DNA of 64,000 nt from Nostoc sp. ATCC 53789 (GCF_009873495.1 NZ_CP046703.1:1426001-1490000), one strand, 5' to 3'. Positions 41,995 to 50,693 are shown, counted from the stretch's first letter. Program-made: numbers and translations. The notes: generated by a model from the sequence alone, not told the origin.

Positions 41995-44922
41995 ATGTTA
42001 GATCAAATTCGCAGCGCTACCCTGCCGGGAGAGTACTATCACTTTAAAGGTAATGAGCCAATTATTCTCAATGACCCGAAGACAATTTGGATCGTAAAAT
42101 CGGGTTCATTGGCGGTGTTTGCGATTCCGGTGAAAGATGGAATTGCTGAGGGAAGTCGCCGCTATTTATTTACTACCCGAACTAGACAGGCAATGTTTGG
42201 CATCATTAGTGATTCTCAGCCGATACCCTATCAACTTCTGGCGGTGTCGATTGAAGAAACGGAACTTATGAAAGTTTCAAGGAAAGATTTTCGGGAATTT
42301 ATTAGCGATCGCAATGGCGAAGCCGTAACTTTAATAGAGGGATGGATTGAGCAACTAGGATTGGCGCTGTCTTCTATTACTCCACCTGGACTGCCGTTTC
42401 AAGAAGAAGGGGTTCGCTATTTCTCACTCAGCAATGGTCAGATTTTCCAACCACAGCGAGAGCTGGTATCCTGGGTACAAATTCAGCGTGGTTATGCGGT
42501 TTGGATGGGGTTTGAGCAACTGTTAGTCATGCCTCAATCAGGATTGGTGCCGTTGAGTGCAGATATGTGGTTTCAAGCTGAAGATACAACCGAGCTAGAA
42601 ATCCTAACTACGTCTGAGATTGAGGATGCCAATACTCTGTTGAGGGGGATTTTCCAAATTCAAGTCTACTTTCTTCAGAGCCTTTTTCTTCTGGAACAGG
42701 AGGAAAAAGCGGTAGAATTAAACCGATTTCAAGAACGGCAACACCTCAACGATCATGTAATGAAGGAGACGCTGGGCGAGTTAGCCTCGTTGCTGCAATC
42801 TCCGCAAATTGCCGCTTCTGCTCAAATTGAAGCCAATGATTTTGACCAAGCTTTGCTCATCGCTGCGGGTGCTGTGGGGCGGACTTTGGGTGTAACGATT
42901 CGACCACCAGCCAAGTCTGAAGACCTGAAACGAGTTCAAGATCCGCTACAAGCGATCGCTCGTGCTTCGCGTTTACGAACCAGAACGATCGCTTTGCAGG
43001 GTCAATGGTGGAAGAAGGATTGCGGTGCGATGCTGGCTTACACGCTAGAAGATAACAATCCTGTGGCGCTGTTACCTGTATCTGATACGCGCTATGAAAT
43101 TTTTGATCCAATTAAGCGATCGCGCACTCCGGTTAATGCTAAAAGTGCAATTAAACTGGCACTTACCGGCTATACCTTCTATCGCCCATTACCTGATAAA
43201 GTTCTCACCACCATCGACTTACTGAAATTTGCTCTCCAAGGACACTACAAGGAATTGTTGATTGTCTTGGCTGCGGGTATGGCGACAAGTTTATTAGGAA
43301 TGATCGTCCCCCAAGCTATGGCCATTTTGATTGACAGTGCCATTCCTGATGCCAATCGCGGTTTATTAGTGCAAATTGCCTTAGCGCTGCTAGCAACTGC
43401 ATTTGGTAGTACCTTGTTTCAACTTGCCCAAGGCTTTGCAATCATGCGCGTGGAAACCTTTGCCGATGCTTCCACCCAAGCAGCAGTCTGGGATCGGTTG
43501 TTGAATCTAAAAGCATCATTCTTCCGTCAGTACTCAACTGGAGACTTGAACTCACGGGTGAGCGCTATTAGCCAAATCCGCCAAAAGCTCAGTAGCACGG
43601 TTCTCAGAAGTATTTTCACCAGTTTGTTCGCGTTTCTGAATTTAGGATTGCTTTTTTACTACAATGGTTCGCTAGCGTTAATTGCCACTCTTGTTGCTTT
43701 TGTCAACATTACTATTACTCTGGTTTCAGGAATTTACACTCTGCGGAAGGTTCGTCCCTTACTAGAGTTACAAGGGCAACTCTCAGGGGTGATGGTGCAG
43801 TTAATTAACGGCGTTAGCAAATTGCGAGTTGCAGGCGCAGAAGCCCGCGCCTTTGCTTTTTGGGGAAAACAGTACAGTCAGCAAATCAAATGGATGCTGA
43901 GTACCCAAGGCATTGAAGATGCTCTGGCTGTGATTAATAAAATCTTGCCTGTATTGACTACAGCAATCCTTTTCTGGTTCGCCAGCAGTTTACTTCAGCA
44001 AGCCAATTCCCCAGAAGGTGGTTTATCTACAGGTGTATTTTTAGCATTTAACGCGGCATTTGGTACATTTATCGGTGGAGCTACCAGTCTCAGCAGCACA
44101 ATTATAGATGTTTTGCAAGTGGTTCCTTTGTGGGAACGAGCGCAGCCGATTCTGGAATCCAAACCGGAAGTTGACTCGGAAAAAACTGATCCAGGTCGGC
44201 TTTCTGGACGATTGGTTGTGGATCATGTGATTTTCCGGTATCGAGATGACGGGCCTTTGACATTGGATGATGTTAGCATTCATGCCGAACCTGGGGAATT
44301 TATCGCTTTTGTCGGAGCTTCGGGGAGTGGAAAATCAACGCTGTTCCGATTATTACTGGGGTTTGATGTCCCGGAATCTGGCACGATTTATTACGACGGA
44401 CAAGATTTAACCGGGTTAGATATTCATGCAGTGCGTCGGCAACTAGGAGTTGTGATGCAAAATAGCCGATTGACATCTGCATCGATCTTTGAGAATATCG
44501 CCAGTGGAGCGATGATCTCGATGGATGAAGCTTGGGAAGCCGCGCGGATGGCTGGCTTTGCTGAAGATGTCGAATCGATGCCAATGGGAATGCACACGGT
44601 AATTAGTGAAGGAGGAACTAATATTTCTGGAGGGCAAAGGCAGCGATTATTGATTGCGCGATCGCTAGTATTAAAACCCAAAATCTTGTTATTTGATGAA
44701 GCCACCAGTGCCTTAGATAATCGCACTCAAGCTATTGTCAGTCAAAGTTTAGAGCGTTTGAAGGTGACACGAATTGCGATCGCTCACCGTCTGAGTACCA
44801 TTCGCAACGCTGATCGCATCTATGTATTCGAGAATGGTCGTGTAGTCCAAGAAGGCAATTTTGATCAACTCGCCAATCAACCAGGATTGTTTGCCCAACT
44901 GATGGCGCGACAAAAGCTTTAA
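41995..44922 (+). CDS. ABC exporter with N-terminal extension (NHLM type 2)
   Basis: A 975-residue permease-ATPase. The first 390 residues form a soluble region; its start (WIVKSGSLAVFAIPVKDG) resembles a cyclic-nucleotide-binding fold. About six membrane segments follow (about 415-700), then the ATPase with Walker A GASGSGKSTLF near residue 775, signature NISGGQRQRLLIARSL and Walker B ILLFDEATSALD. It lacks a C39 domain. In NHLM-type loci this second exporter always pairs with the C39 exporter and the HlyD protein. Its substrate split with the C39 exporter is not known. GGAGC upstream is the likely ribosome site. Confidence 0.92.
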   Translation: MLDQIRSATLPGEYYHFKGNEPIILNDPKTIWIVKSGSLAVFAIPVKDGIAEGSRRYLFTTRTRQAMFGIISDSQPIPYQLLAVSIEETELMKVSRKDFREFISDRNGEAVTLIEGWIEQLGLALSSITPPGLPFQEEGVRYFSLSNGQIFQPQRELVSWVQIQRGYAVWMGFEQLLVMPQSGLVPLSADMWFQAEDTTELEILTTSEIEDANTLLRGIFQIQVYFLQSLFLLEQEEKAVELNRFQERQHLNDHVMKETLGELASLLQSPQIAASAQIEANDFDQALLIAAGAVGRTLGVTIRPPAKSEDLKRVQDPLQAIARASRLRTRTIALQGQWWKKDCGAMLAYTLEDNNPVALLPVSDTRYEIFDPIKRSRTPVNAKSAIKLALTGYTFYRPLPDKVLTTIDLLKFALQGHYKELLIVLAAGMATSLLGMIVPQAMAILIDSAIPDANRGLLVQIALALLATAFGSTLFQLAQGFAIMRVETFADASTQAAVWDRLLNLKASFFRQYSTGDLNSRVSAISQIRQKLSSTVLRSIFTSLFAFLNLGLLFYYNGSLALIATLVAFVNITITLVSGIYTLRKVRPLLELQGQLSGVMVQLINGVSKLRVAGAEARAFAFWGKQYSQQIKWMLSTQGIEDALAVINKILPVLTTAILFWFASSLLQQANSPEGGLSTGVFLAFNAAFGTFIGGATSLSSTIIDVLQVVPLWERAQPILESKPEVDSEKTDPGRLSGRLVVDHVIFRYRDDGPLTLDDVSIHAEPGEFIAFVGASGSGKSTLFRLLLGFDVPESGTIYYDGQDLTGLDIHAVRRQLGVVMQNSRLTSASIFENIASGAMISMDEAWEAARMAGFAEDVESMPMGMHTVISEGGTNISGGQRQRLLIARSLVLKPKILLFDEATSALDNRTQAIVSQSLERLKVTRIAIAHRLSTIRNADRIYVFENGRVVQEGNFDQLANQPGLFAQLMARQKL

Positions 44923-44948
44923 AATCACAAATGAAGGAGATATCTACT

Positions 44949-45542
44949 ATGTCACCTACTTTTTGTAAAATTATTCAGATAAATTGCAGCCTCGTTGTTT
45001 CGCTACTGATGTTGAATGGGTGGGGTGTTTCTGTAAAAACTGCGATCGCAGGAACTATGGAGCCTGCCCAACGCATAGCGGATGTCGCTGCGATCCCTGA
45101 TAGTATAAAAGTCCCAAATGGTGAGCAACTTCTTTTAAAAGCATCTGCCAAAGGTTCGCAAATCTATATCTGCAAACCAAAATCAGAATCCCCTGAGCAG
45201 TATGAGTGGACGCTTAAGGCTCCCGATGCCGTGTTACTGAATGAGCAAGGGCAAGATTTGGGCAAGCATTATGCAGGCCCAACCTGGGAAGCCAAAGACG
45301 GTAGCAAAATCGTGGGTAAGTTGAAATCTAAGGTAAATGCACCCCAAGATGATGCAATTCCCTGGCTATTATTAGAAGCGCAATCTCATGAAGGAAATGG
45401 TATCTTCCGCAAAGTAAATTGGATTCAACGGATCAATACAGTTGGTGGAAAAGCCCCTGTTCAAGGGTGTGATAAATCATCTGAAAACAGAGAAATTAGC
45501 GTAAATTACACGGCTGATTATCTATTTTATAAGATTAAATAA
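44949..45542 (+). CDS. Secreted DUF3455 protein
   Basis: A 197-residue exported protein. The ATG at 44949 follows a strong site AAGGAGATATCTACT. The first 35 residues form a signal peptide (FCKIIQINCSLVVSLLML, cleaved near TAIAG). The mature part has IPDSIKVPNGEQLLLKASAK, QIYICKP, WTLKAPDAVLLNEQGQ, GPTWEAKDGSKIVGKLK and WIQRINTVGGKAP, the features of DUF3455, whose function is unknown. The start is only 26 bp after the type-2 exporter, so it is probably part of the same transcript. Two cysteines could form a disulfide. Confidence 0.85.
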   Translation: MSPTFCKIIQINCSLVVSLLMLNGWGVSVKTAIAGTMEPAQRIADVAAIPDSIKVPNGEQLLLKASAKGSQIYICKPKSESPEQYEWTLKAPDAVLLNEQGQDLGKHYAGPTWEAKDGSKIVGKLKSKVNAPQDDAIPWLLLEAQSHEGNGIFRKVNWIQRINTVGGKAPVQGCDKSSENREISVNYTADYLFYKIK

Positions 45543-45599
45543 TAAATATTAACAAAAAAGGGGGAAAATACCCTTATTGAGATGTTTTATATAAGAATT

Positions 45600-45822
45600 T
45601 AAGACTAGCCTTTTCAAGGTGACTTGTAAAATCTCTTTTTTTCTCTCTGCGCTACGCCAGTTGCTACAAGTCGGGGAACCCGCCCAACGCACTGGCTTCT
45701 CTGTGCCTCTGCGGTTTAAAAATAATTTATTTAACCACAGAGACGCAGAGAACGCAGAGTCAAGAGATTGAAGAGGAATTTTGTGACCAAAATTTTTACC
45801 CACTTTGAAAGGGCTATTCCTA
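45600..45822. mobile_element. Miniature element family X, copy B (complete)
   Basis: About 223 bp with terminal inverted repeats AAGACTAGCCTTTTCAAGGTG (45601-45621, one residue over twenty so read it as 5' AAGACTAGCC and 3' CTTTTCAAGGTG overlapping) and CACTTTGAAAGGGCTATTCC (45801-45820). The inside holds the CGCCAGTTGCTACAAGTCGG core and a palindrome. It lies downstream of the exporter operon. No transposase. Confidence 0.75.
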
Positions 45823-45845
45823 GAATTGTTTTATCGCCCTCTGGT

Positions 45846-46538
45846 TTATTCTGGTAGTTTCCCGGATAGTTTCTTTTCTTGATTGAGAACAGAATTTGCA
45901 TAGATTGCCAGTTGCGATCGATTTTTGAGATTGAGACGGTTTAAAATACTCGTCACATGAGTTTTTACCGTTCCTTCGGTAATATAAAGTTGTTGGGCAA
46001 TTTCGCGGTTCGTTGCACCAACACCAATCAAACATAAAACCTCTTGTTCTCGTGCGGTAATTTCCGATGGCTTTGATGAAGCGGAATTTTGGTTAGCTGA
46101 AGCTGCTTCCGTAACTAATAATTTATCAAATAACCCCGGCCCAAATTGAGTATAGCCAGAATGCCCAAAGCGAATTGCATCTGCTAGCTCACTTGAAGGC
46201 ATATCTTTAAGCAAATATCCTTTTGCACCTGCACGCATTGCCCCTGTTAGATAAGAATCATCATCAAATGTACTCAAGACGAGAACTTTGATATTAGGAA
46301 AGCTTTGCATAATCAGTTTTGTTGCAGTTCGTCCATCCATTTCGGGCATCCGAATATCCATTAGCACCACATCGGGCTGAAGTTCTGCAACAAGCTCTAG
46401 AGCAACTTTACCATTCTCAGCATCACCGACCACTTCCAAATCAGGTTCCTGTTCTAGCATTGCTTTGAGTCCCTGACGAATGAGGCTCTGATCGTCAACG
46501 ATTAACAGGCGAATAGGAGAGGATTTATCATTTTTCAT
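45846..46538 (-). CDS. NarL/FixJ-type response regulator
   Basis: A 230-residue two-component regulator. The receiver domain has LLIVDDQSLIRQGL (acidic pocket), the phosphoacceptor Asp in VVLMDIRMPEMDG, and VLSTFDDDSYL and GYLLKD for the Thr/Lys positions. The C-terminal LuxR helix-turn-helix has ITAREQEVLCLIGVGATN, IAQQLYITEGTVKTHV and ILNRLNLKNRSQLA. Regulated genes are not known; its place next to the peptide-export locus makes that locus a possible target. The start has an AAAGAGA site upstream. No cognate histidine kinase is adjacent. Confidence 0.92.
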   Translation of the reverse strand: MKNDKSSPIRLLIVDDQSLIRQGLKAMLEQEPDLEVVGDAENGKVALELVAELQPDVVLMDIRMPEMDGRTATKLIMQSFPNIKVLVLSTFDDDSYLTGAMRAGAKGYLLKDMPSSELADAIRFGHSGYTQFGPGLFDKLLVTEAASANQNSASSKPSEITAREQEVLCLIGVGATNREIAQQLYITEGTVKTHVTSILNRLNLKNRSQLAIYANSVLNQEKKLSGKLPE

Positions 46539-46662
46539 GGTAATTATCTCTTTCTAGTTTTGATGAACGATCATAGATATCTCCAAAAATTAATGAAGGA
46601 TTACCTGAAACCCTTGTAGAAAGGTTACAACATTTAACAATTGGGCATTGGGAAGAGGACTT

Positions 46663-46740
46663 GGGGACAAGGAGAATTGGGGACAAGGGGAAAGACTTGT
46701 TTCAAGTTCTCACCTCTTGTTCTCTTGTCCCCTTGTCCCC
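46663..46740. repeat. GGGGACAAGG inverted repeat
   Basis: Repeated GGGGACAAGG units on the left are mirrored by CCTTGTCCCC units on the right, making a long imperfect hairpin in the 332-bp gap between the two LuxR-type regulator genes. A common Nostoc intergenic repeat style; it may end the transcript of the gene at 46871. Confidence 0.65.
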
Positions 46741-46870
46741 TCTGACAGGTGTAGGTTTTTTACAATTAGGAGGAATTAAAGAAAAAGAAATCGTCAACAG
46801 GAGTATAAGGAAAAGAACTCCAGCGATGAAGAACTATTTGATACCGACAAGAAGACTTTTCGAACATCCT

Positions 46871-47551
46871 CTAAGAAACTTTGATATCTTGCAGTTTTGC
46901 CACCATTTCTGCACGCGCCGAAACCTTCAACTTACGAAACATCCTCTTCAAAGCTTGTTTGACAGAATTTTGCGTAATCCAAAGTTTTTCCCCAATTTCT
47001 GAGTTTGTTAACCCCTGCGCCACTAACTCGGCAATTTCTAACTCACGCGCTGTTAGGGGACTTACTAAAAGGGAATTGGATATTTGTGGTTTTGTCGTCC
47101 GTAGAGTCGCCATTTTTGCTGATAAATGGATGCATAATGCACTCAGATCAGCCAGATCGTTGCCATTAAAAGCAGGATTTCCCTTATCACGAGCCAAGTT
47201 AAGTGTTCCTACAAGACGACCATCGCAAACAATTGGCCCAGTCATTACGTGTTCGTGATCGGAACGCGAGCAAAAATGCTTCCAGTCTCCTGGTGATAAT
47301 AATAACTGCTCATGGGCGGGAGCGTGACGCTCAACCACGTAGCGCCCCACTGGATTACTTTCTAAGCATACTGCCGGAATACCCTGAACATCGATTTGGG
47401 CCGTTGGCCGATCGTCTAGGAGATAAATACCCCAATTTTGCACACCAAAATGCTCACCAATTTTATCCGTGAGAGCTAGCCTTAATTCTTGCTCATTTCG
47501 GACATTGGCGATCGCATGAAATATGGCGTGGAGAGAATTAACCATAAGCAT
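46871..47551 (-). CDS. GAF-LuxR transcriptional regulator
   Basis: About 226 residues. The N-terminal two thirds form a GAF-like sensory domain (LTDKIGEHFGVQNWGIYLLD, LVGTLNLARDKGNPAFNGND). The C-terminus is a LuxR helix-turn-helix (SPLTARELEIAELVAQGLTN, IGEKLWITQNSVKQALKRMF). There is no receiver domain, so it is controlled by a ligand or redox signal at the GAF domain. The frame opens with a TTG at 47578; ATGs at 47551 and 47545 are likelier starts. The last codons VAKLQDIKVS end the protein. Function of the signal is unknown. Confidence 0.85.
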   Translation of the reverse strand: MLMVNSLHAIFHAIANVRNEQELRLALTDKIGEHFGVQNWGIYLLDDRPTAQIDVQGIPAVCLESNPVGRYVVERHAPAHEQLLLSPGDWKHFCSRSDHEHVMTGPIVCDGRLVGTLNLARDKGNPAFNGNDLADLSALCIHLSAKMATLRTTKPQISNSLLVSPLTARELEIAELVAQGLTNSEIGEKLWITQNSVKQALKRMFRKLKVSARAEMVAKLQDIKVS

Positions 47552-47652
47552 AAGTGTACCCAGTTGGGGACTATCCAAGCCTCAACAATTACTTCTATGC
47601 TAATACCAACGAAACTAAAACGCTAATTTACAGTAGCGACTAGGAGAAGCAC

Positions 47653-48309
47653 ATGACAGTTACACAACTCTCTGCTCAGGAACTTTTCCGGGCTGCTTAT
47701 GAGAACCGCTATACTTGGGACAAGAATTTTCCCGGTTATACCGCAAATATTACCTATAAGCAAGATGATAAAGTATTTACAGGCAAGGTTATCATCACTG
47801 GCAATCTGAAAGCCGAAGTTTTGGATGTAGATGACGAGCCAGCCCAGAAAGCAATTCATGGTCAAGCATGGGAGATAGCGATTCACCGCGTCCGCCGCAG
47901 CTTTGAAGACACCCACAGCGCCAATACCTTTAGCTATGGCAAAACTGACGAGACTGGTGCGGTTGAGCTTTTAATGGGTGGTAAGGCTGAGGGCGATAAA
48001 TACAAAGTCCGCAATAATGAAGTGTGTCATGTTCACCGTCTAATCCACGGTACTTTCGTGACAATTGACACCTTTAGCAGCCACGACACTGGGGAAGGCT
48101 ACTTGTCCCACCGCTATGACTCTGTTTACCATGACCCCAAAACTGGGGAACAAAAGGGCGGTAGAAGCGAATTTGTCGATGAATATGAAAAAGTTGGTGA
48201 TTATTTTATCCTAAATCGTCGGGAGATTCGTACCGAGACAGCAGGACAAATATCTATTCAGGAATTTATCTTCTCTGACATCAAATTATTAGAACCTGTT
48301 GCTGCTTAA
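47653..48309 (+). CDS. DUF3386 protein
   Basis: A 218-residue soluble protein of a cyanobacterial and plant-linked family of unknown function. The ATG follows a good AGGAG site. The start has LFRAAYENRYTWDKNFPGYT and ITYKQDDKVFTGKVIITGNL, then the central EVCHVHRLIHGTFVTIDTF and GYLSHRYDSVYHDPKTGEQ, and the end FIFSDIKLLEP. Strand-rich pattern and even spacing of charged residues suggest a single beta-barrel or roll. It has no signal peptide. Divergent from the GAF-LuxR gene, with about 100 bp between starts. Confidence 0.88.
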   Translation: MTVTQLSAQELFRAAYENRYTWDKNFPGYTANITYKQDDKVFTGKVIITGNLKAEVLDVDDEPAQKAIHGQAWEIAIHRVRRSFEDTHSANTFSYGKTDETGAVELLMGGKAEGDKYKVRNNEVCHVHRLIHGTFVTIDTFSSHDTGEGYLSHRYDSVYHDPKTGEQKGGRSEFVDEYEKVGDYFILNRREIRTETAGQISIQEFIFSDIKLLEPVAA

Positions 48310-48333
48310 TCTCTATTTTGTAGTTAAAAAATT

Positions 48334-48374
48334 GCGATCGCTCTTTAAGTTTAAGGAAGCGATCGCTTTTTTTT
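48334..48374 (+). terminator. Terminator built from HIP1 palindromes
   Basis: GCGATCGCT at 48334-48342 pairs with AGCGATCGC at 48358-48366 and a run of Ts follows. It ends the DUF3386 transcript. The stem is made from two HIP1 octamers. Confidence 0.8.
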
Positions 48375-48490
48375 ACATTCTGATTGATGAATATGAGGTT
48401 TTAAAAGAGAGCTTGATATGCAAGAATATCGATAGCTGAGTTGACATTGGGCTAAAGGGCGATCCGCTTTACTTATTAAGCCTGTAGTAT

Positions 48491-48781
48491 TTAGAGATAT
48501 TTTTGGTAATATTCCTCTATCGTACCTACAGCTTTTAATAATGGCGAATCTAACGGCTCAATCCAATCAGCCACTTCACGAGCCAGCCCAAGGGTTGAGA
48601 TTCCTCCTGATGCTTCAAGTTTACCAATCAGCGTCTTACTTTTAATAGATTCCAGGGCACCGATCAGATTGTTTAAACGCTCTGAATGTTTAAATTCTGG
48701 TTGTTTATCTCTACGAATCTGTTCGGCAATCTCAAGAGCTTTATCGAGCAATTTGATGAATTCTTCTGTCTTGTTTTCCAT
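48491..48781 (-). CDS. Small helical protein, candidate immunity partner
   Basis: A 96-residue protein starting MENKTEEFIKLLDKALEIAE at ATG 48781. It is charged, mostly helical and has no signal peptide. The frame extends upstream to a TTG at 48796. It begins five bases after the stop of the secreted protein gene and shares its strand, so the two are cotranscribed. I do not recognise the family. The position (small cytoplasmic gene right after a secreted toxin-like gene) is what one expects of an immunity gene; that role is inferred. Confidence 0.65.
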   Translation of the reverse strand: MENKTEEFIKLLDKALEIAEQIRRDKQPEFKHSERLNNLIGALESIKSKTLIGKLEASGGISTLGLAREVADWIEPLDSPLLKAVGTIEEYYQKYL

Positions 48782-48786
48782 GATTT

Positions 48787-49293
48787 TTACGGACAACTAA
48801 AATCTTTTTCGATGATATTTTGTCCCTCAGACCACTTAATGTTTGGATCTCTTGTATCTTTAATAAAAGTCTGTTGACCACCGCCAGGATAGCATTGAGT
48901 GGGGGTTTGAGGGGCAACAATGCCTTGATAAACTGTCGTTCCTGCCGGCAAAGTAACTGGTTGAATCATAGTGGCTTTATTGCCCCATGATTGATTAAGA
49001 GCTAAATTCCTAATTACTTCTACATTTGTTTCGTATTTATCAGTTGTTAAATACCTACCATATCTATTCTCGCTGTTACTATAGTAACGATAAAAAGTCT
49101 TAGGCTCCTCTAGTTTGACTTCTTCACATTTAGAATTTAGGAAGGTAACGGCAATATCAGATGGTAGAGGACATGAAGAACTAACTTCTTGGGCAAGGAC
49201 TCGTGGTGAATTGAATACAGTCCGTGGGAATGAACTAACTGAAAAACTGAGAATGCTTAAACCAATACCTATGGAAACAGACTTAAATTTCAT
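48787..49293 (-). CDS. Secreted TNT-like protein (possible NAD glycohydrolase)
   Basis: A 168-residue exported protein. The ATG at 49293 follows the strong site GGGAGGAAGAG; the frame runs back to 49338. A signal peptide (VSIGIGLSILSFSVSS, likely cut after the VLAQ region near residue 36) leaves a small domain with four Cys (SSSCPLP, NSKCEEV, TQCYPGG, DFSCP), enough for two disulfides. The body has FYRYYSNSENRYGRYLTT, LPAGTTVYQGIVAP and CYPGGGQQTFIKD, an arrangement like TNT-type toxin domains (RYG-GRYL, V-G-APQ, GGG-Q). In TNT enzymes the conserved Gln of the final motif is catalytic. The match is by eye and remote. The small gene that follows may be its immunity partner. Confidence 0.6.
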   Translation of the reverse strand: MKFKSVSIGIGLSILSFSVSSFPRTVFNSPRVLAQEVSSSCPLPSDIAVTFLNSKCEEVKLEEPKTFYRYYSNSENRYGRYLTTDKYETNVEVIRNLALNQSWGNKATMIQPVTLPAGTTVYQGIVAPQTPTQCYPGGGQQTFIKDTRDPNIKWSEGQNIIEKDFSCP

Positions 49294-49568
49294 ACAAACT
49301 CTTCCTCCCAAGCTTCTATTGAAATATATAAATGGCAAATTAAGCTTCGTTTCAGTGTAGTGGGTTTGTTAGACCCCTGAAGATAACGATGCCTGCGGCA
49401 GTCTGCGCCAACGCTTTTGTGAGCAATGCAATGGTCTTAAATTCGGGTGTGGAATCGGAAAATGCCACGTCTTTTATATTCTCAGGCTTAAAGCAAGGAT
49501 GCAAGGACAGTTAAGACAGTTAAGTAAACACTTCAAAATTTGAGATATACCTATGGGAACCCCTTCAA

Positions 49569-49714
49569 CCTTGATTTCTCACTTGTGAGAAATCAAGGAG
49601 TGTGGGAGGTGTGGGAGGTGTGGGAGGATGGGGAAGAAGTCTTACCCCCCACACTCCCCACACTCCCCACACTCCTCTTCTCCCTCTGCCTACACTATGC
49701 GTGAGAAATCCGGG
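49569..49714. mobile_element. Miniature element family Y, copy 1 (with VNTR)
   Basis: Ends are CCTTGATTTCTCAC (49569-49582) and GTGAGAAATCCGGG (49701-49714). Inside are tandem GTGTGGGAGG units, then CCACACTCCC units forming a large hairpin. It overlaps the 3' end of tmk and supplies its final codons. A second copy is at 51350-51513. Confidence 0.75.
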
Positions 49715-50334
49715 TTCAAATGTACGCGCAGAATTCCTTGAATTACTTGTTGCACAGCTTCTTTACTCAAGCTGCCATCTACCCGCACAATTCTTGAAGG
49801 ATAAGATGCTGCTAACTCTGCGTATCCTTGCTGAACGCGCCGATGAAAAGCGATTGTTTCTTGTTCAATGCGGTCTAATCCGATTCCATCTCCCCGTTTG
49901 CGGGCTAGTCCAACTTCGACATCGATATCTAGCCAAATAGTTAAGTCACTCTCTAGGCCAGCAGTGGCAATATAGTTAAGCTGATTGATTAAACTCATAT
50001 TCAAACCGCGACCATATCCTTGGTAGGCAATGGTAGAGTCAGTGTAGCGATCGCATAAAATATATTTCCCTGCTGCGAGATTTGGTTTAAGTTCTTGTTC
50101 CACGTGTTGCGATCGGTCAGCAGCATACAATAAAAGTTCTGTCACTTCTGCAACTGGTTTATCCTCTGCCTTCTCTAGTAGTAAGCGGCGAAGATGTAAG
50201 CCTAACTCTGTTCCCCCTGGTTCACGAGTGACCACCACAGAAACACCCAGATTTTCCAACCACTGAGAACAAAGCTGCATTTGGCTGGTTTTGCCGCAGC
50301 CTTCCACCCCTTCAAATACAATTAATTTGCCACC
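49690..50334 (-). CDS. tmk: Thymidylate kinase
   Basis: Phosphorylates dTMP to dTDP using ATP. From the ATG at 50334 the product is 214 residues (MGGKLIVFEGVEGCGKTSQM with the P-loop GVEGCGKT). The DRYTDSTIAYQGYGRGL stretch and VVVTREPGGTELG (the TMP site) are conserved, as is the late VRVDGSLSKEAV region. The frame runs back to 50385. The final codons (NPDFSRIV) lie inside the miniature element that abuts the gene, so the tail is element-derived while the enzyme core is intact. Confidence 0.94.
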   Translation of the reverse strand, partial: GGKLIVFEGVEGCGKTSQMQLCSQWLENLGVSVVVTREPGGTELGLHLRRLLLEKAEDKPVAEVTELLLYAADRSQHVEQELKPNLAAGKYILCDRYTDSTIAYQGYGRGLNMSLINQLNYIATAGLESDLTIWLDIDVEVGLARKRGDGIGLDRIEQETIAFHRRVQQGYAELAASYPSRIVRVDGSLSKEAVQQVIQGILRVHLNPDFSRIV

Positions 50335-50470
50335 CATGCTTTTTAAAGTTCGCTGCAATAAACTTGTTCGCTGACGTTTGATCAAGAATAGCGTGAAGTG
50401 CTACAGGCGGGTGAGACGCTTACCCCACAATCAGTAGTTAGATACTTTTTGATTTAGAAGTTTCTAAATA

Positions 50471-50693
50471 TAAGACTACTCCTTTCAAGGTGCGTAAAAA
50501 TTTTGGTAAATAGATTCCTCTTTAAGCTCTATACTCTGTATCCTCTGCGCCTCTGTGGTTAGAAAAAATACTTTTAAACCGCAGAGGCACAGAGAAGCCA
50601 GTGCGTTGGGCGGGTTCCCCGACTTGTAGCAACTGGCGTAGCGCTGAGGAAAAATAAGAGATTTTATGAGTCACCTTGAAAGGGCTAGTCCTA
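50471..50693. mobile_element. Miniature element family X, copy C (inverted, complete)
   Basis: About 223 bp in reverse orientation to copies A and B, with ends AGACTACTCCTTTCAAGGTG (50473-50492) and CACCTTGAAAGGGCTAGTCC (50672-50691). The core appears as GCCAGTGCGTTGGGCGGGTT and CCCGACTTGTAGCAACTGGC. It sits in the 540-bp gap between tmk and the gene at 50927, with no other feature. Confidence 0.78.

Noticed and set aside
45549..45803. 84-codon frame on the - strand after the DUF3455 gene, and the similar frame at 41618-41902
   Set aside because: Both are readings through copies of the same miniature element and share its repeat sequence; not genes.
49600..49680. CRISPR array suggested by the repeated GTGTGGGAGG units
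   Set aside because: Units are contiguous without spacers and lie within a miniature element found twice in the window.
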